A DNA stretch of 49,330 bases from Oscillospiraceae bacterium (GCA_017516785.1 JAFXAV010000050.1:1-49330); one strand, 5' to 3'; positions 22,829 through 31,251 are shown, numbered from the stretch's first letter. Notes: generated from the letters alone by a model not told the origin. Numbers and translations: made by a program.

Positions 22829-23518
22829 ATGAACCGCCCCTACGTCATTTGCCACATGACCACCTCCATTGACGGTAAAGTTACCGGAAAATTCCTCCGC
22901 TCCCCTGCCTGCGAAAAGGCTACCGACTATTACTACCAAATCAACCGGGACTACCGGGCCGATGCCTTTGCCTGCGGCCGGGTCACCATGGAGGAAAGCT
23001 TCACCGGCGGCTGGTATCCGGACCTCAGCGAACTGGAACCTGCCTACAGTCCCATGGACTTCCTGACAGACAACATGGGTAACTTTTTCGCCGTTGCCTT
23101 TGACCCCCGGGGTGTTCTGGGCTGGCAGAGCAACACCATCCTCGATGATGACCCGGGCTACGGCGGTGCCAGAATTATCGAGGTGCTGACCCACCGGGTC
23201 AGCGGCCGGTATCTGACTTATCTGCAGATGATGGACATCCCCTACATCTTTGCCGGCGACACGGAGATTGATGTGGAGGAAGCCCTTTTCAAGCTGAAGG
23301 CCTATTTCGGAATCAACAAACTCCTTCTGGAAGGCGGCAGCATCATCAACGGCAGCTTTCAGCGGGCCGGTGTCATCGACGAACTGAGCCTGGTGGTGGC
23401 TCCCGTAGTGGCAGAGGCTGCGGACAAGCCCCTCTTTATGGACGGCGAAATGGAAAAATACTGCCTGGAGGACGTAAGATATCAGGGCGGCGCCCTGTGG
23501 CTGAATTATCGGAGGTAA
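22829..23518 (+). CDS. RibD C-terminal / dihydrofolate-reductase-like oxidoreductase
   Basis: A 229-residue NADPH-dependent reductase of the RibD_C family: CHMTTSIDGKVTG at the N terminus, KLLLEGGSIINGSF-type nucleotide-binding segment near residues 170-185, and a final short beta strand. The stand-alone form lacks the deaminase domain of RibD, so a role outside riboflavin synthesis (reduction of a pyrimidine or pterin-like or small carbonyl substrate) is more likely. It sits close behind the transporter pair and three bases before an SDR gene, suggesting a small redox operon. Confidence 0.8.
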   Translation: MNRPYVICHMTTSIDGKVTGKFLRSPACEKATDYYYQINRDYRADAFACGRVTMEESFTGGWYPDLSELEPAYSPMDFLTDNMGNFFAVAFDPRGVLGWQSNTILDDDPGYGGARIIEVLTHRVSGRYLTYLQMMDIPYIFAGDTEIDVEEALFKLKAYFGINKLLLEGGSIINGSFQRAGVIDELSLVVAPVVAEAADKPLFMDGEMEKYCLEDVRYQGGALWLNYRR

Positions 23519-23521
23519 GCT

Positions 23522-24223
23522 ATGTTCAAAGAAAAGGTAATCGTTATCACCGGCGGCGCCGGCGGCATCGGTAAGTGCATCGCAGAGGAATTTGAGAAAA
23601 ACGGTGCGAAGGTCTGCGTCATCGACACCGCAGAAGGAAACCACTATGTGGGCAATATCGGCGACAAAGTCACACTTGAAGATTTTGCAAATCAGGTCAT
23701 TGAAAAGTACGGCCGGGTGGATGTGCTGGTGAACAACGCGCCCCCTGCCATGCGGGGCATCGACGAATGCACCTGGGAGCAGTTCCAGGCGGCACTTTCT
23801 GTGGGCGTCACTGCGCCTTTCTACCTCTCCAAGCTCTTCGCTCCCTACTTTGCCCCCGGAGCCAGCATCATCAACATCTCCTCTTCCCGGGACCGGATGA
23901 GCCAGCCTCAGACTGAAAGCTATACCGCCGCCAAGGGCGGCATCGCTGCCCTGACCCATGCTCTTGCGGTGAGCTTTGCCGGAAAAGTCCGGGTCAACTC
24001 CATCTCCCCTGGCTGGATTGACACCGCCTACACCGTTTACGAAGGCCCCGATGCCGTTCAGCAGCCCGCCGGCCGGGTGGGTAATCCTCTGGACATCGCA
24101 AACATGGTGCTGTTCCTGGCATCCAGTAAGGCTGGTTTCATCACCGGCGAAAACATCTGCATCGACGGCGGTCAGACCAGGCTCATGATCTATCACGGCG
24201 ACCACGGCTGGCAGCTTACCTGA
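23522..24223 (+). CDS. Short-chain dehydrogenase/reductase
   Basis: A 233-residue classical SDR. The cofactor motif TGGAGGIG lies at 10-17, the NNAP structural motif near 72, the catalytic Ser near 125, and YTAAK near 138-142 supplies Tyr and Lys. An aspartate (VIDTAEG) at the end of the second strand suggests NAD(H) rather than NADP(H). Length is standard. It follows the RibD-like reductase by three bases and should be cotranscribed. The substrate is unknown. Confidence 0.85.
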   Translation: MFKEKVIVITGGAGGIGKCIAEEFEKNGAKVCVIDTAEGNHYVGNIGDKVTLEDFANQVIEKYGRVDVLVNNAPPAMRGIDECTWEQFQAALSVGVTAPFYLSKLFAPYFAPGASIINISSSRDRMSQPQTESYTAAKGGIAALTHALAVSFAGKVRVNSISPGWIDTAYTVYEGPDAVQQPAGRVGNPLDIANMVLFLASSKAGFITGENICIDGGQTRLMIYHGDHGWQLT

Positions 24224-24284
24224 ATTCTGGCATAGACAAACCCCGATCTTTCCGATATAATAAATTAGTTAAGACTGCGAAGAA

Positions 24285-24563
24285 TTGGAGAAACAGATTC
24301 TGGATATGCAGAACTTTTTGACGGCAGCCATCGCCTTTGCCATCGGCTCCTTTGTCAGCTCCACTGCCTTTTATCAGATTTTGCCGGAACTGCGGGACAT
24401 CAAAAATGAAAAGAGTATTGGTTCCGTGCTGACCTGTATTGCATGGATCGTGGCCATGGTTGCCGGTGTGATTTTTGCCTTTAAATTCGGAACCACCGTG
24501 GGTGGCTTTGCCATTGTCGGCATTGTTTCCGGCCTCATGACTACTTTCAAAATGATATCCTAA
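24285..24563 (+). CDS. Small two- or three-helix membrane protein
   Basis: A frame of up to 92 residues. The start is uncertain: a TTG at 24285 with a weak site, or the ATG at 24306, which lies too far behind GGAG. Two hydrophobic stretches (FLTAAIAFAIGSFVSSTAF and VLTCIAWIVAMVAGVIFAF) and a third near the C terminus indicate an inner-membrane protein. TATAAT-like sequence at 24257 and a terminator right after the stop suggest its own transcript. No family recognised. Confidence 0.5.
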   Translation: MEKQILDMQNFLTAAIAFAIGSFVSSTAFYQILPELRDIKNEKSIGSVLTCIAWIVAMVAGVIFAFKFGTTVGGFAIVGIVSGLMTTFKMIS

Positions 24564-24569
24564 AAAAGA

Positions 24570-24603
24570 ATCCCTGTCCGATACGGACAGGGATCTCGTT
24601 TTG
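24570..24603. terminator. Convergent terminator
   Basis: ATCCCTGTCCG pairs with CGGACAGGGAT around three bases between the small membrane protein (plus) and the TM2 gene (minus), with A- and T-rich flanks on both sides. Confidence 0.85.
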
Positions 24604-24607
24604 TAGT

Positions 24608-24991
24608 TCAAATCAGGATATTGCCGTTTTCATCCGGCTGCATGGGAATGATGATCACGATATCAATGATCGTCATGGCCATGGAGAAACCGGACCAGCA
24701 GGTCAGAAGATACAGAGCGCCAAGAAAAGGCTGCTTCGCCTGGAAGCGGTGGCCGCCGGCCCAGCCAAGCAGAATGGCAGTCCAGAGGTGCTTCTTTTTG
24801 CTGATACAGACCTTTTCCCGGTTTTCTTTCTTTTCGAACAGGCTGGAAATAAATCTGGAGAGCTTGTTCTCTGTCTGGATGCCCTGCTGCTTCTTGAGCT
24901 CGTCCAGTTCCATTTTCAGGGCCACATATTCATCCAGATCAATCTGATCACCGGATACATCATGAGGAGGCAGTCCGTTTTCGTTGCTCAA
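24608..24991 (-). CDS. TM2-domain protein
   Basis: A 127-residue protein. The N-terminal 65 residues are acidic and coiled (LDEYVALKMELDELKKQQ). From about 68 the TM2 domain begins: KKKHLWTAILLGWAGGHRF, a short turn, then GALYLLTCWSG and a second hydrophobic helix (TIIDIVIIIPM). TM2 proteins are small two-helix membrane proteins, often membrane-associated modules of unknown role. It appears to be transcribed alone, between two terminators. Confidence 0.8.
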   Translation of the reverse strand: MSNENGLPPHDVSGDQIDLDEYVALKMELDELKKQQGIQTENKLSRFISSLFEKKENREKVCISKKKHLWTAILLGWAGGHRFQAKQPFLGALYLLTCWSGFSMAMTIIDIVIIIPMQPDENGNILI

Positions 24992-25013
24992 ATGAGATCT
25001 TCCCTTCTATGTG

Positions 25014-25042
25014 AAAGGGTGCCGCATTGCGGCACCCTTTTT
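25014..25042 (-). terminator. Terminator of the GPH transporter operon
   Basis: AAAGGGTGCCGC pairs with GCGGCACCCTTT around three bases, with A/T runs on both sides, downstream of the minus-strand stop at 25067. Confidence 0.85.
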
Positions 25043-25066
25043 GTGTTTATGCCAGTGATTGGGAGA

Positions 25067-26239
25067 TTAAGCTTCCTGTGCAGCCTCACGCTTGATGCGA
25101 TCGACTTCGACGCGGATCTCTTCCATCTTTTCTTTGGTCAGGGGGTAGAACTTCAGCGCAATAACGTTGCAGATCAGGCCCAGGATCAGCATGCCATAAG
25201 CAACAGCGATGACACCGACGCGGAGCTTGAAGCTGTAGTCGTCGGGAGTGGCGGGGTTGCGATCGGAGAAGCCGCAGATGGTGAACATCAGGCCAGCGAT
25301 CATGGGAGCGAAGGAGGAGATGATCTTGTCGACGAAGGAGAACAGGGTGCCCATCAGACCGGGAACGTACTTGCCGGAACGGTAAACTTCGTAGTCGGCG
25401 CAGTCAGCGGTCATGGGGATGACGATGTTGCCGGAGATGCCCTGGAAGCCGGCAGCAGCGACGGTCAGAATCAGATATGCGATGGTGAAGAAGCCGAAGG
25501 CGATGGTGCCCTTGGCAGGATCGGAGGTCTTGGAGGTGGAAGCCAGCTTGTCGGAGGAAGCGGAGATAACCAGCATCTGGATAGCGCAGTTGTTCTTCAG
25601 AACTTCCCAGTAATCCTTCAGGCCAACCTTGACAGGCTTGCCGGTGCCGAAGAACTCAACGCGGTCCTTGGGAGCGATGGAGAAGACAGCGATGGTGGTG
25701 CAGATACCGGAGACGATAGCGGTGAACAGCCACATGGCATGGAACCACTCAGCAGCGCCGTAGCCGCCCTGGCCGGTGGGGTCCACATTCTCGAACTTAA
25801 CAGCGATATTAGCAGCAACGATTGCGATGCCAGCAAACAGGATGGTATTGTAAACACCGTCGAATGCTGCAAACAGAGGACGCTGCTTGGGATCGTTGGT
25901 CAGGCAGGACTGTGCGGACTTGGTAACGACGCACTGTGCGGTGTAGCCCAGGTAGTAGATAGCGGAAATGACGATGAAGAAAGGCAGACGTGCAACCTGG
26001 GGCAGCAGATGGGTCACATGGAACAGGATGAAGCTGGTGACAGCCAGGATCAGGTTACCAATGACCATGAAGGGTCTGTTCTTGCCGAACTTGCCGTTGG
26101 TCTTGTCAACCATGAAGCCGACGAAGGGGTCGGTGACGCCGTCCCACAGACGCATGACCATGGAGAAGGAGGACGCCAGCATCATGCCAACGCCTACCCA
26201 GCCCAGCAGGTAGAAGGACACGTAGTTCATGATGAACAT
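25067..26239 (-). CDS. GPH-family (MelB-like) sugar transporter, shortened
   Basis: A 390-residue MFS protein of the glycoside-pentoside-hexuronide:cation symporter family: RLWDGVTDPFVGFMVDKTNGK near residue 30, GKNRPFMVIG, and NIVIPMTADCADYEVY near 275. Normal members have about 450-500 residues and 12 helices. Here the frame starts close to helix 2, and coding-like sequence (EDWKDPETKN) continues upstream without a start codon. In the middle, the passage from SDKLASTSK directly to FGFFTIAYLI seems to lack roughly two helices. It may be a decayed or truncated transporter. It lies behind a DUF1349 gene on the same strand, consistent with carbohydrate use. Confidence 0.7.
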   Translation of the reverse strand: MFIMNYVSFYLLGWVGVGMMLASSFSMVMRLWDGVTDPFVGFMVDKTNGKFGKNRPFMVIGNLILAVTSFILFHVTHLLPQVARLPFFIVISAIYYLGYTAQCVVTKSAQSCLTNDPKQRPLFAAFDGVYNTILFAGIAIVAANIAVKFENVDPTGQGGYGAAEWFHAMWLFTAIVSGICTTIAVFSIAPKDRVEFFGTGKPVKVGLKDYWEVLKNNCAIQMLVISASSDKLASTSKTSDPAKGTIAFGFFTIAYLILTVAAAGFQGISGNIVIPMTADCADYEVYRSGKYVPGLMGTLFSFVDKIISSFAPMIAGLMFTICGFSDRNPATPDDYSFKLRVGVIAVAYGMLILGLICNVIALKFYPLTKEKMEEIRVEVDRIKREAAQEA

Positions 26240-26313
26240 GCAGTTTTTTGTTTCCGGATCCTTCCAATCTTCATCGTGATTTTTTATGAAAATTTACCAC
26301 AACTTAGCCGCAG

Positions 26314-26931
26314 TCAGGCCAAATCCGCATCCGGAGCCTGTCCCACGTGGGCAAGCCATCTGCATTCCGTGATTTCCATATCGCTAAACACCGCCTGGAA
26401 GCTGGACTCTTCAGGAGAACAGGCATAGATGCCGAAGCGGATTTTGCCCGCACCTTCATGGAGATGGCAGATGCGCATCTGGCGGAAAGTCTTGCCATCC
26501 TCGGAGCATTCGATGCGGTAGTCGCTCTTTCTGCGGCTCAGGCGGTACCACATGGTTTTGACGGATGCGGGGATGTCGGTGGTGGCCCAGTCGGAGTAGC
26601 CCAGATTGGTGACCACACTGCCCAGGCGCTGGAACTGCTCATTTTCGTATTCAATGGAACCCTTCAGCCAGTTGTCGCTGTTCAGATAAACGCAGACACC
26701 GCACTGGTCAAACCGGTGATGGCTGGAGGAGAACTCGGTTTTGACTGTGAAGGAAAAGAATTCCTCCTGCGTCTCCATCTGCAGCACCGGAGCATTGTCA
26801 TTGCGGAAGCCATAGTAGGTCCGCTGCCAGAGGTCTGTGCCGGGTTCAGTGGTAATGGTGATGCGGTCAGGTTCGATTGTAAATTCCTTGGGCGCCCGCA
26901 CCCAGGTCAGTTTGGAAATATCAAAATTCAT
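26314..26931 (-). CDS. DUF1349 concanavalin-like protein
   Basis: A 205-residue beta-rich protein of the DUF1349 family (laminin-G/concanavalin-like fold), recognised from WVRAPKEFTIEPDRITIT at the N terminus, FDQCGVCVYLNSDNWLKGSIEYE near 78-98, and WYRLSRRKSDYRIECSEDG near 130. Family members are often linked to glycan breakdown. There is no signal peptide, so it should be cytosolic. It precedes the GPH transporter by 74 bases on the same strand, probably one operon. Enzyme activity is not established. Confidence 0.8.
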   Translation of the reverse strand: MNFDISKLTWVRAPKEFTIEPDRITITTEPGTDLWQRTYYGFRNDNAPVLQMETQEEFFSFTVKTEFSSSHHRFDQCGVCVYLNSDNWLKGSIEYENEQFQRLGSVVTNLGYSDWATTDIPASVKTMWYRLSRRKSDYRIECSEDGKTFRQMRICHLHEGAGKIRFGIYACSPEESSFQAVFSDMEITECRWLAHVGQAPDADLA

Positions 26932-27015
26932 CTCTTTTCTCCTCTCATCAGGGATGTCTCCATTCTATCCCCCAAAAGACCGAATGTAAATATGAAAATT
27001 TTAACCACCGGTTTA

Positions 27016-27044
27016 ATGACAAATGGAAATTTCTGTGCTATCAT
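27016..27044 (+). promoter_or_regulatory. Promoter of a short transcript
   Basis: ATGACA and TATCAT are 17 bases apart, with an extended TG before the -10. It drives the 36-residue ORF and ends at the terminator 27228-27262. Confidence 0.5.
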
Positions 27045-27078
27045 ATTGCCAGTAACGACAACGAAAGGAAATTCCATC

Positions 27079-27189
27079 ATGGCAAACCGTATTCTTGCAG
27101 TTATCTATCAGGGCACCCTCCAGGCAGCATGGACTGTCTGTGCGAAGCATGCTCCCATGAAGATAAGCAGAATGTCCGGTTTGGATTGA
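27079..27189 (+). CDS. 36-residue small ORF
   Basis: ATG nine bases after AAGGA opens a 36-codon frame (MANRILAVIYQGTLQAAW...). It is flanked by a promoter and a strong terminator, so a transcript of about 210 bases is expected. The peptide is weakly amphipathic with no family. It may be a real micro-protein or a small RNA with an incidental frame. Confidence 0.4.
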   Translation: MANRILAVIYQGTLQAAWTVCAKHAPMKISRMSGLD

Positions 27190-27227
27190 CAGGAAAAATC
27201 CGGGCATCTTTCTCTGAAGAATTGCAG

Positions 27228-27262
27228 AGCCGCTTGTCTTATGGAAGACAGGCGGCTTTTTA
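27228..27262 (+). terminator. Terminator of the short transcript
   Basis: AGCCGCTTGTCTT pairs with AAGACAGGCGGCT around a 4-base loop and is followed by TTTT. Confidence 0.85.
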
Positions 27263-27292
27263 CATATATTATTTCTGAAGAAGGTGTTCCCA

Positions 27293-27526
27293 TTGCATCC
27301 GTTACCCACCATCGACATGGCACGAACCGGTTCCAATATTATGAAACTACGCAAAGCTGCCGGACTTTCCGTCCATGACCTCCAGCTTGCTTTCGGCTTC
27401 AATTCTCCCCAGGCCATCTACAAATGGCAGAACGGCACCGCCCTGCCCACGGTGGACAATCTGATGGTGCTGGCAAGGCTGCTGCATGTCCGCATCGATG
27501 ACATCCTGGTGACTACCGAAGAATAA
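27293..27526 (+). CDS. XRE-family helix-turn-helix protein
   Basis: A protein of about 77 residues. I prefer the TTG at 27293, six bases after AAGGTG; a GTG at 27284 is the alternative. It is essentially one XRE domain: ARTGSNIMKLRKAAGLSVHDLQ, then FNSPQAIYKWQNGTALPTVDNL with the recognition helix, and LARLLHVRIDDILV. Single-domain XRE proteins usually are DNA-binding repressors of nearby genes or of themselves. It is followed by a terminator. Confidence 0.8.
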   Translation: MHPLPTIDMARTGSNIMKLRKAAGLSVHDLQLAFGFNSPQAIYKWQNGTALPTVDNLMVLARLLHVRIDDILVTTEE

Positions 27527-27560
27527 TATGTCTGTTTCCTCCGAATGACATTTTTATATG

Positions 27561-27595
27561 AAGACGCAGAATGGGATTTCCTGTTCTGCGTCTTT
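27561..27595 (+). terminator. Terminator after the XRE gene
   Basis: AAGACGCAGAA pairs with TTCTGCGTCTT around 12 bases and ends in TTT. The nitroreductase promoter (TGCTATAAT, -10 at 27600-27605) begins immediately after. Confidence 0.75.
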
Positions 27596-27652
27596 GTGCT
27601 ATAATGGTTGTGTACAAATTAATCCCACGACACCAGGCAAGGAGGTCCCATT

Positions 27653-28174
27653 ATGAACGAATTCATCAACACCCTGAAAACCAGAAGAAGCACCAAGAAA
27701 TATCTGCCCGATATGCTCCCCAAGGACGTACTGGATCAGATCATCGAAGCCGGTACCTACGCCGCCAACGGCCGGGGCCTGCAGGCGCCCATCATCATCG
27801 CCATCACCAACAAGGATATCCGGGACAATCTGAGTAAGCTGAATGCTTCCATCATGAACGCCCCCATCGATCCCTTCTACGGTGCCCCCGTGGTTCTGGT
27901 GGTGCTGGCTGACAAAAAGGTTCCCACCTGTGTCTATGACGGCAGCCTGGTGATCGGCAACATGATGGCCGCCGCCCACGCTCTGGGTGTTGGCAGCTGC
28001 TGGATCCACCGGGCCAAGGAAGAATTCGAGCTGCCCGAGGGCAAGGAAATTCTCAAGTCCCTGGGCATCGAAGGCGACTACGAGGGCATCGGCCACTGCA
28101 TCCTGGGCTACCCCGCCGCCGATCCCGCTCCTCAGGCCCCCCGGAAGGAAAACTACGTCTATTATCTGGACTAA
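27653..28174 (+). CDS. Nitroreductase-family flavoprotein
   Basis: A 173-residue FMN-dependent reductase with a strong AGGAGG site. RRSTKKYLPDMLPKDVLDQIIEAGTYA at residues 12-38 carries the family's FMN-binding Arg/Ser pair; APVVLVVLAD and GSCWIHRAKEEFELPEGKEI are also typical, and the final CILGYPA marks the C-terminal strand. Such enzymes reduce nitro compounds, quinones or flavins with NAD(P)H as homodimers. The downstream HTH_42 gene starts three bases after its stop and should be cotranscribed. Confidence 0.85.
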   Translation: MNEFINTLKTRRSTKKYLPDMLPKDVLDQIIEAGTYAANGRGLQAPIIIAITNKDIRDNLSKLNASIMNAPIDPFYGAPVVLVVLADKKVPTCVYDGSLVIGNMMAAAHALGVGSCWIHRAKEEFELPEGKEILKSLGIEGDYEGIGHCILGYPAADPAPQAPRKENYVYYLD

Positions 28175-28177
28175 ATC

Positions 28178-29182
28178 ATGACCCCGGAAGAAATCAGGCT
28201 GCTGCGGCTATCCCGGCAGTATCTGCTGACACCTGCGGATACCCAACAAGTTGTCCGTGATCTCTGCGGCGTTCAGGCCCAGTTTCTGAGCCATGCCCTT
28301 CACGGCCTGTCCATCCGCTGCCCGGAGGTACGGACCGATGGTCTTGTGAAAAGCTGGACGATTCGTGGTACCATGCACTTATTTTCCGAAGCAGATCTTC
28401 CCCTGTTTCTCCATGAAGGCAGAAGCCATTTTTCAAGACCGGTGGACACGTTGGACACAGACAACCTTGTAAGCGCATCCCGGAAGGCATATTTTGCGGA
28501 TCGGATTCTGGCAGCTATCGGCTCCGGTACAGATGACCGGGAGACGCTGAAAACAATCTGTGCCCAGGCCGGGATGTCTGACGCCGAAGCGGAAAGTCTG
28601 TTCGACCCCTGGGGTGGCATCATCCGGGCCCTCTGTGAAACGGGGCGCATCTGCCACAAGGTTCAGGAAAAGAAGGCCTACCGGCTCTGCCCCGACTTTA
28701 TTCCCATGGCAAAAGAAGAAGCGGAAGTCGAACTGCTCCGGCGCTATTTTACGCACTTCGGCCCTGCCACGTTGAAGGACGCCGCTTACTTTTTCGGCAA
28801 ACCCCAGTCCCGGATCAAGCCCTTGCTGGCACAGCTTCCTGTCGAGGAATTCGAATGGAATGGAAGATCCTTTTTCCTCATCGGTTCCGAAGAACCGGAG
28901 GGTAGTCTCGCCAACTGCCTGTTTCTGGCTGGCTTCGACCAGCTGATGCTGGGTTATGAAAAAACTGAGAGCCTTTTCCTTCCTCAGACACATCTCCGGG
29001 ACATTTTCACCCGGGCAGGCATCGTGCGCCCGGCCATTCTGGTAGACGGAACCGTGGCAGGCTGGTGGAATCTGAAGAACCGGAAGCTGACCGTTCACCT
29101 GTTCTCCCCCGCCGATCATGCCCGAATCCGGGATGCGGCAGAGAAACAATGGCCCGATCTTCGGTCGGTTGTATTCGAATAA
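28178..29182 (+). CDS. Winged-helix DNA-binding domain protein (HTH_42 / YcaQ-like)
   Basis: A 334-residue protein of the HTH_42 (PF06224) family: QVVRDLCGVQAQFLSHA near residue 25, SWTIRGTMHLF near 60 and FLAGFDQLMLGY near 248. Members contain several winged-helix units; relatives such as YcaQ and AlkX are DNA glycosylases that unhook interstrand crosslinks. The QxQ-type catalytic motif of YcaQ corresponds to GVQAQF here. DNA repair is therefore plausible, not shown. It lacks a good ribosome binding site and probably relies on coupling to the nitroreductase gene. Confidence 0.75.
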   Translation: MTPEEIRLLRLSRQYLLTPADTQQVVRDLCGVQAQFLSHALHGLSIRCPEVRTDGLVKSWTIRGTMHLFSEADLPLFLHEGRSHFSRPVDTLDTDNLVSASRKAYFADRILAAIGSGTDDRETLKTICAQAGMSDAEAESLFDPWGGIIRALCETGRICHKVQEKKAYRLCPDFIPMAKEEAEVELLRRYFTHFGPATLKDAAYFFGKPQSRIKPLLAQLPVEEFEWNGRSFFLIGSEEPEGSLANCLFLAGFDQLMLGYEKTESLFLPQTHLRDIFTRAGIVRPAILVDGTVAGWWNLKNRKLTVHLFSPADHARIRDAAEKQWPDLRSVVFE

Positions 29183-29239
29183 ACCCTTGCAAATACAGCA
29201 CTTTTCCCGACTCTACCGGCGGCAGAGCGTCATAAAAAT

Positions 29240-29268
29240 ACGGGAGAGGCTTCGGCCTCTCCCGTTTC
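29240..29268 (+). terminator. Terminator after the HTH_42 gene
   Basis: ACGGGAGAGGC and GCCTCTCCCGT around a TTCG tetraloop, followed by TTT. Confidence 0.85.
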
Positions 29269-29302
29269 CGTATACAAAAATCGGGCAGTGATTACACCGC
29301 CC

Positions 29303-29611
29303 CAACATATTCAGCATACCACAAGTCCCATTAAATGTCAATTCCAAAAACACTGGAAATTCTGTTTTCTCCCGTTTGCACAGGAAGTACTGAACTTTCT
29401 TATGAAATATTCCATCTTGCATATTCTCAGCCCTCAGGTTATTATAAAGGTACAAAAAAGGAGTGAGTCCAATGTACTAACCAATCTCCAAACAACAGAA
29501 AGAGAGGTTAACCAATGATTGAACCCAAGAATTATAAGAAGTGACCCTTATCCGGTAGCTTGGTAAGGGTCACTTCTCTTTTTATCCGCTCCGAAAGGGG
29601 CTTATTTTTTT
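29303..29611 (+). repeat. Micro-ORF/small-RNA cassette, copy A
   Basis: One of three related intergenic transcription units. It has an upstream block in common with copies B and C (TTTGCA, TTCCATCTTGCAT, TTATAA), then a start-stop ORF ATG TAC TAA at 29472-29480 behind GGAGTGA. Only 20 bases later comes the shared block CAGAAAGAGAGGTTAACCAATGAT with a 9-residue ORF (MIEPKNYKK, 29515-29544). The stop codon lies inside the terminator stem 29539-29575, and a second terminator follows at 29588-29610. It separates the HTH_42 gene from the LytTR gene. Confidence 0.75.
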
Positions 29612-29709
29612 GCCCTTTTGCCGCTTGGGTTCCTCAGAAGACCGTTGGGGTCATTTTACAACATTTTTGTTTTTCGTTATGCTATACTGCAATCACAGGA
29701 GGTGAACCA

Positions 29710-30153
29710 ATGAAATTCAAACTGATCATCGACAAGAATAAGGACGAGGAAATCGTGGCAACCGTCCGGCAACGAAGCGCCCTGACCGACCGAATCGAAG
29801 CGCTGGTCCGGGAAGAGTCAGGCTCCGACCGCATCGCAGCATGGAACGAAGATGATATGAAAATGCTGAAATTTTCGGACATCGAGTGCATCACCGTTCA
29901 GGATGGCAGGACCTGGGCCGTCGACACCCGGGGAGGAAAATACCGCCTGAAGCTGCGGCTCTATGAACTGGAAGCCATGGTCCCAGCCTGCTTCATCCGC
30001 ATCAACAAATCTGCCCTGGCCAACGAAAATCGCCTGGAACGGTTCACCGCCACATACAGCGGCGCGGTGGATGCCGTTTTCAGATGCGGCTACCGGGAAT
30101 ACGTCTCACGCCGCTGCTTTGCAGCCATCAAAAGGAGGTATGACGAATTATGA
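29710..30153 (+). CDS. LytTR-domain DNA-binding regulator
   Basis: A 147-residue protein with its ATG at 29710 behind GGAGGTGA. The N-terminal 45 residues form a small alpha/beta region; residues 50-145 are a LytTR domain (FSDIECITVQDGRTWAVDT, RLYELEAMVPACFIRINKSAL, FRCGYREYVSRR). It lacks a receiver domain, like regulators that pair with DUF3021 membrane proteins. The next gene is exactly such a partner, overlapping by four bases. Such pairs often regulate themselves and nearby transport or bacteriocin genes. An extended -10 (TGCTATACT) lies just upstream. Confidence 0.85.
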   Translation: MKFKLIIDKNKDEEIVATVRQRSALTDRIEALVREESGSDRIAAWNEDDMKMLKFSDIECITVQDGRTWAVDTRGGKYRLKLRLYELEAMVPACFIRINKSALANENRLERFTATYSGAVDAVFRCGYREYVSRRCFAAIKRRYDEL

Positions 30154-30569
30154 AAAAGCATGTAAAGGAATTTCTGCACAGAGGTCTTCTCTGCTGCGCC
30201 GGAGGCCCCCTGGTGCTGGCAATCATCTACGCAATCCTTGGAAAGCAGGATGCCATGGCAAGCATTTCCCTCGGTGAGGCCGCCATGGGGATCCTGTCCA
30301 TCACGCTGATGGCCTTCATCGCCGCAGGCATCTCCATGATTTACACCATCGAGCAGCTGCCCCTGCCCATGGCCATCGCCATCCACGCGGTGGTGCTGTA
30401 TCTGGACTACCTGCTGATGTATCTTCTGAACAGCTGGATTCCCAGAAACGGTTCCGCCATCGGCATCTTCTCCGCTGTCTTTGCCGCAGGTTTTGCCCTG
30501 GTCTGGTGCTTCATCTATTTCTTCACCAGAAATCAGACAGTACAGCTGAACCGAAAGCTTCCCAGATAA
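30150..30569 (+). CDS. DUF3021 membrane protein
   Basis: A 139-residue protein with four hydrophobic helices (residues about 12-28, 45-65, 73-95, 107-128). The family is almost always next to a LytTR regulator and is thought to restrain it or sense envelope signals. The ATGA overlap with the LytTR gene supports a functional pair. Confidence 0.85.
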   Translation: MKKHVKEFLHRGLLCCAGGPLVLAIIYAILGKQDAMASISLGEAAMGILSITLMAFIAAGISMIYTIEQLPLPMAIAIHAVVLYLDYLLMYLLNSWIPRNGSAIGIFSAVFAAGFALVWCFIYFFTRNQTVQLNRKLPR

Positions 30570-30574
30570 AGAAA

Positions 30575-30606
30575 AACCCGCCGAACCACTCCCGGTTCGG
30601 CGGGTT
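30575..30606. terminator. Convergent terminator
   Basis: AACCCGCCGAACC pairs with GGTTCGGCGGGTT around six bases between the DUF3021 gene (plus) and the DsbA-like gene (minus). Confidence 0.85.
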
Positions 30607-30618
30607 CATTTTGAACTT

Positions 30619-31251
30619 TCAGCAGCCGCCCTCGCCGCAGCCAAATCCGCCGGAGGAAGATGCGCCGAAGAGGATACGAATCATCTCTTCCTTGGTGTAC
30701 TCCTTCAGGGTCACCTTTCGGCCGTCGATGTAGATGGTGGGCACACCGGTGGGTTTCAGCACTTCTCTTGCATAGTCCACGGACTTCTTTTCCACTTTTG
30801 TGTAAATGCCCAGTTCCAGCGCTTCCCGGAAGTCCGCTGCATCCAGACCCAGCTGACCTGCGATGGATGTCAGAACCTCCACATCGCCGATGTCCTGCTC
30901 GTTCATAAAATAGGCCCGGTACACGGCATCGGCCCAAGCATCACCTGCGCCCCGAACAGAGGCATAAAACCAGCCTTCAAAAGCCAGACGGGTATAGGGA
31001 CGGGGAATGACCTTCGGCGGCAGCTTCATGGGAAGACACAGCTTTCTGCAGGGTTCTTCCAGCACCTTGTAGCCCGCCCGGCGGCGCTGATCATTCCAGG
31101 TGTCCACCCGCTCTTTGGGTTCGGGAGTCAGCTCATAGGGCTGATAGGTGATCTCCGCCCGGATGCCGGTCTCTTTCAGGGCCTGCTCCAGGGCAGTCTT
31201 CGCAATCAGACAGTAGGGGCAGACATAGTCCGTAATAAACAGAATATCCAT
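30619..31251 (-). CDS. DsbA-family (FrnE-like) thiol oxidoreductase
   Basis: A 210-residue thioredoxin-fold protein with the CPYC active site at residues 11-14, the long helical insertion of the FrnE/2-hydroxychromene-2-carboxylate isomerase group, and the cis-proline segment TGVPTIYIDG near 170. There is no signal peptide, so it works in the cytosol, probably as a thiol-disulfide exchanger or isomerase. The C-terminal tail SSSGGFGCGEGGC adds two cysteines. It is the last gene of a four-gene minus-strand operon (deformylase-like, kinase, YgjP-like, DsbA-like). Confidence 0.85.
   Translation of the reverse strand: MDILFITDYVCPYCLIAKTALEQALKETGIRAEITYQPYELTPEPKERVDTWNDQRRRAGYKVLEEPCRKLCLPMKLPPKVIPRPYTRLAFEGWFYASVRGAGDAWADAVYRAYFMNEQDIGDVEVLTSIAGQLGLDAADFREALELGIYTKVEKKSVDYAREVLKPTGVPTIYIDGRKVTLKEYTKEEMIRILFGASSSGGFGCGEGGC

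Noticed and set aside
24749..26428. A long open frame on the plus strand (559 codons)
   Set aside because: It lies antisense across the TM2 and GPH genes, has composition typical of a shadow frame and no supporting start signal.
29560..29709. A longer start for the LytTR protein at 29560
   Set aside because: It would run through the second terminator of cassette copy A; the ATG at 29710 has GGAGGTGA at the right distance.
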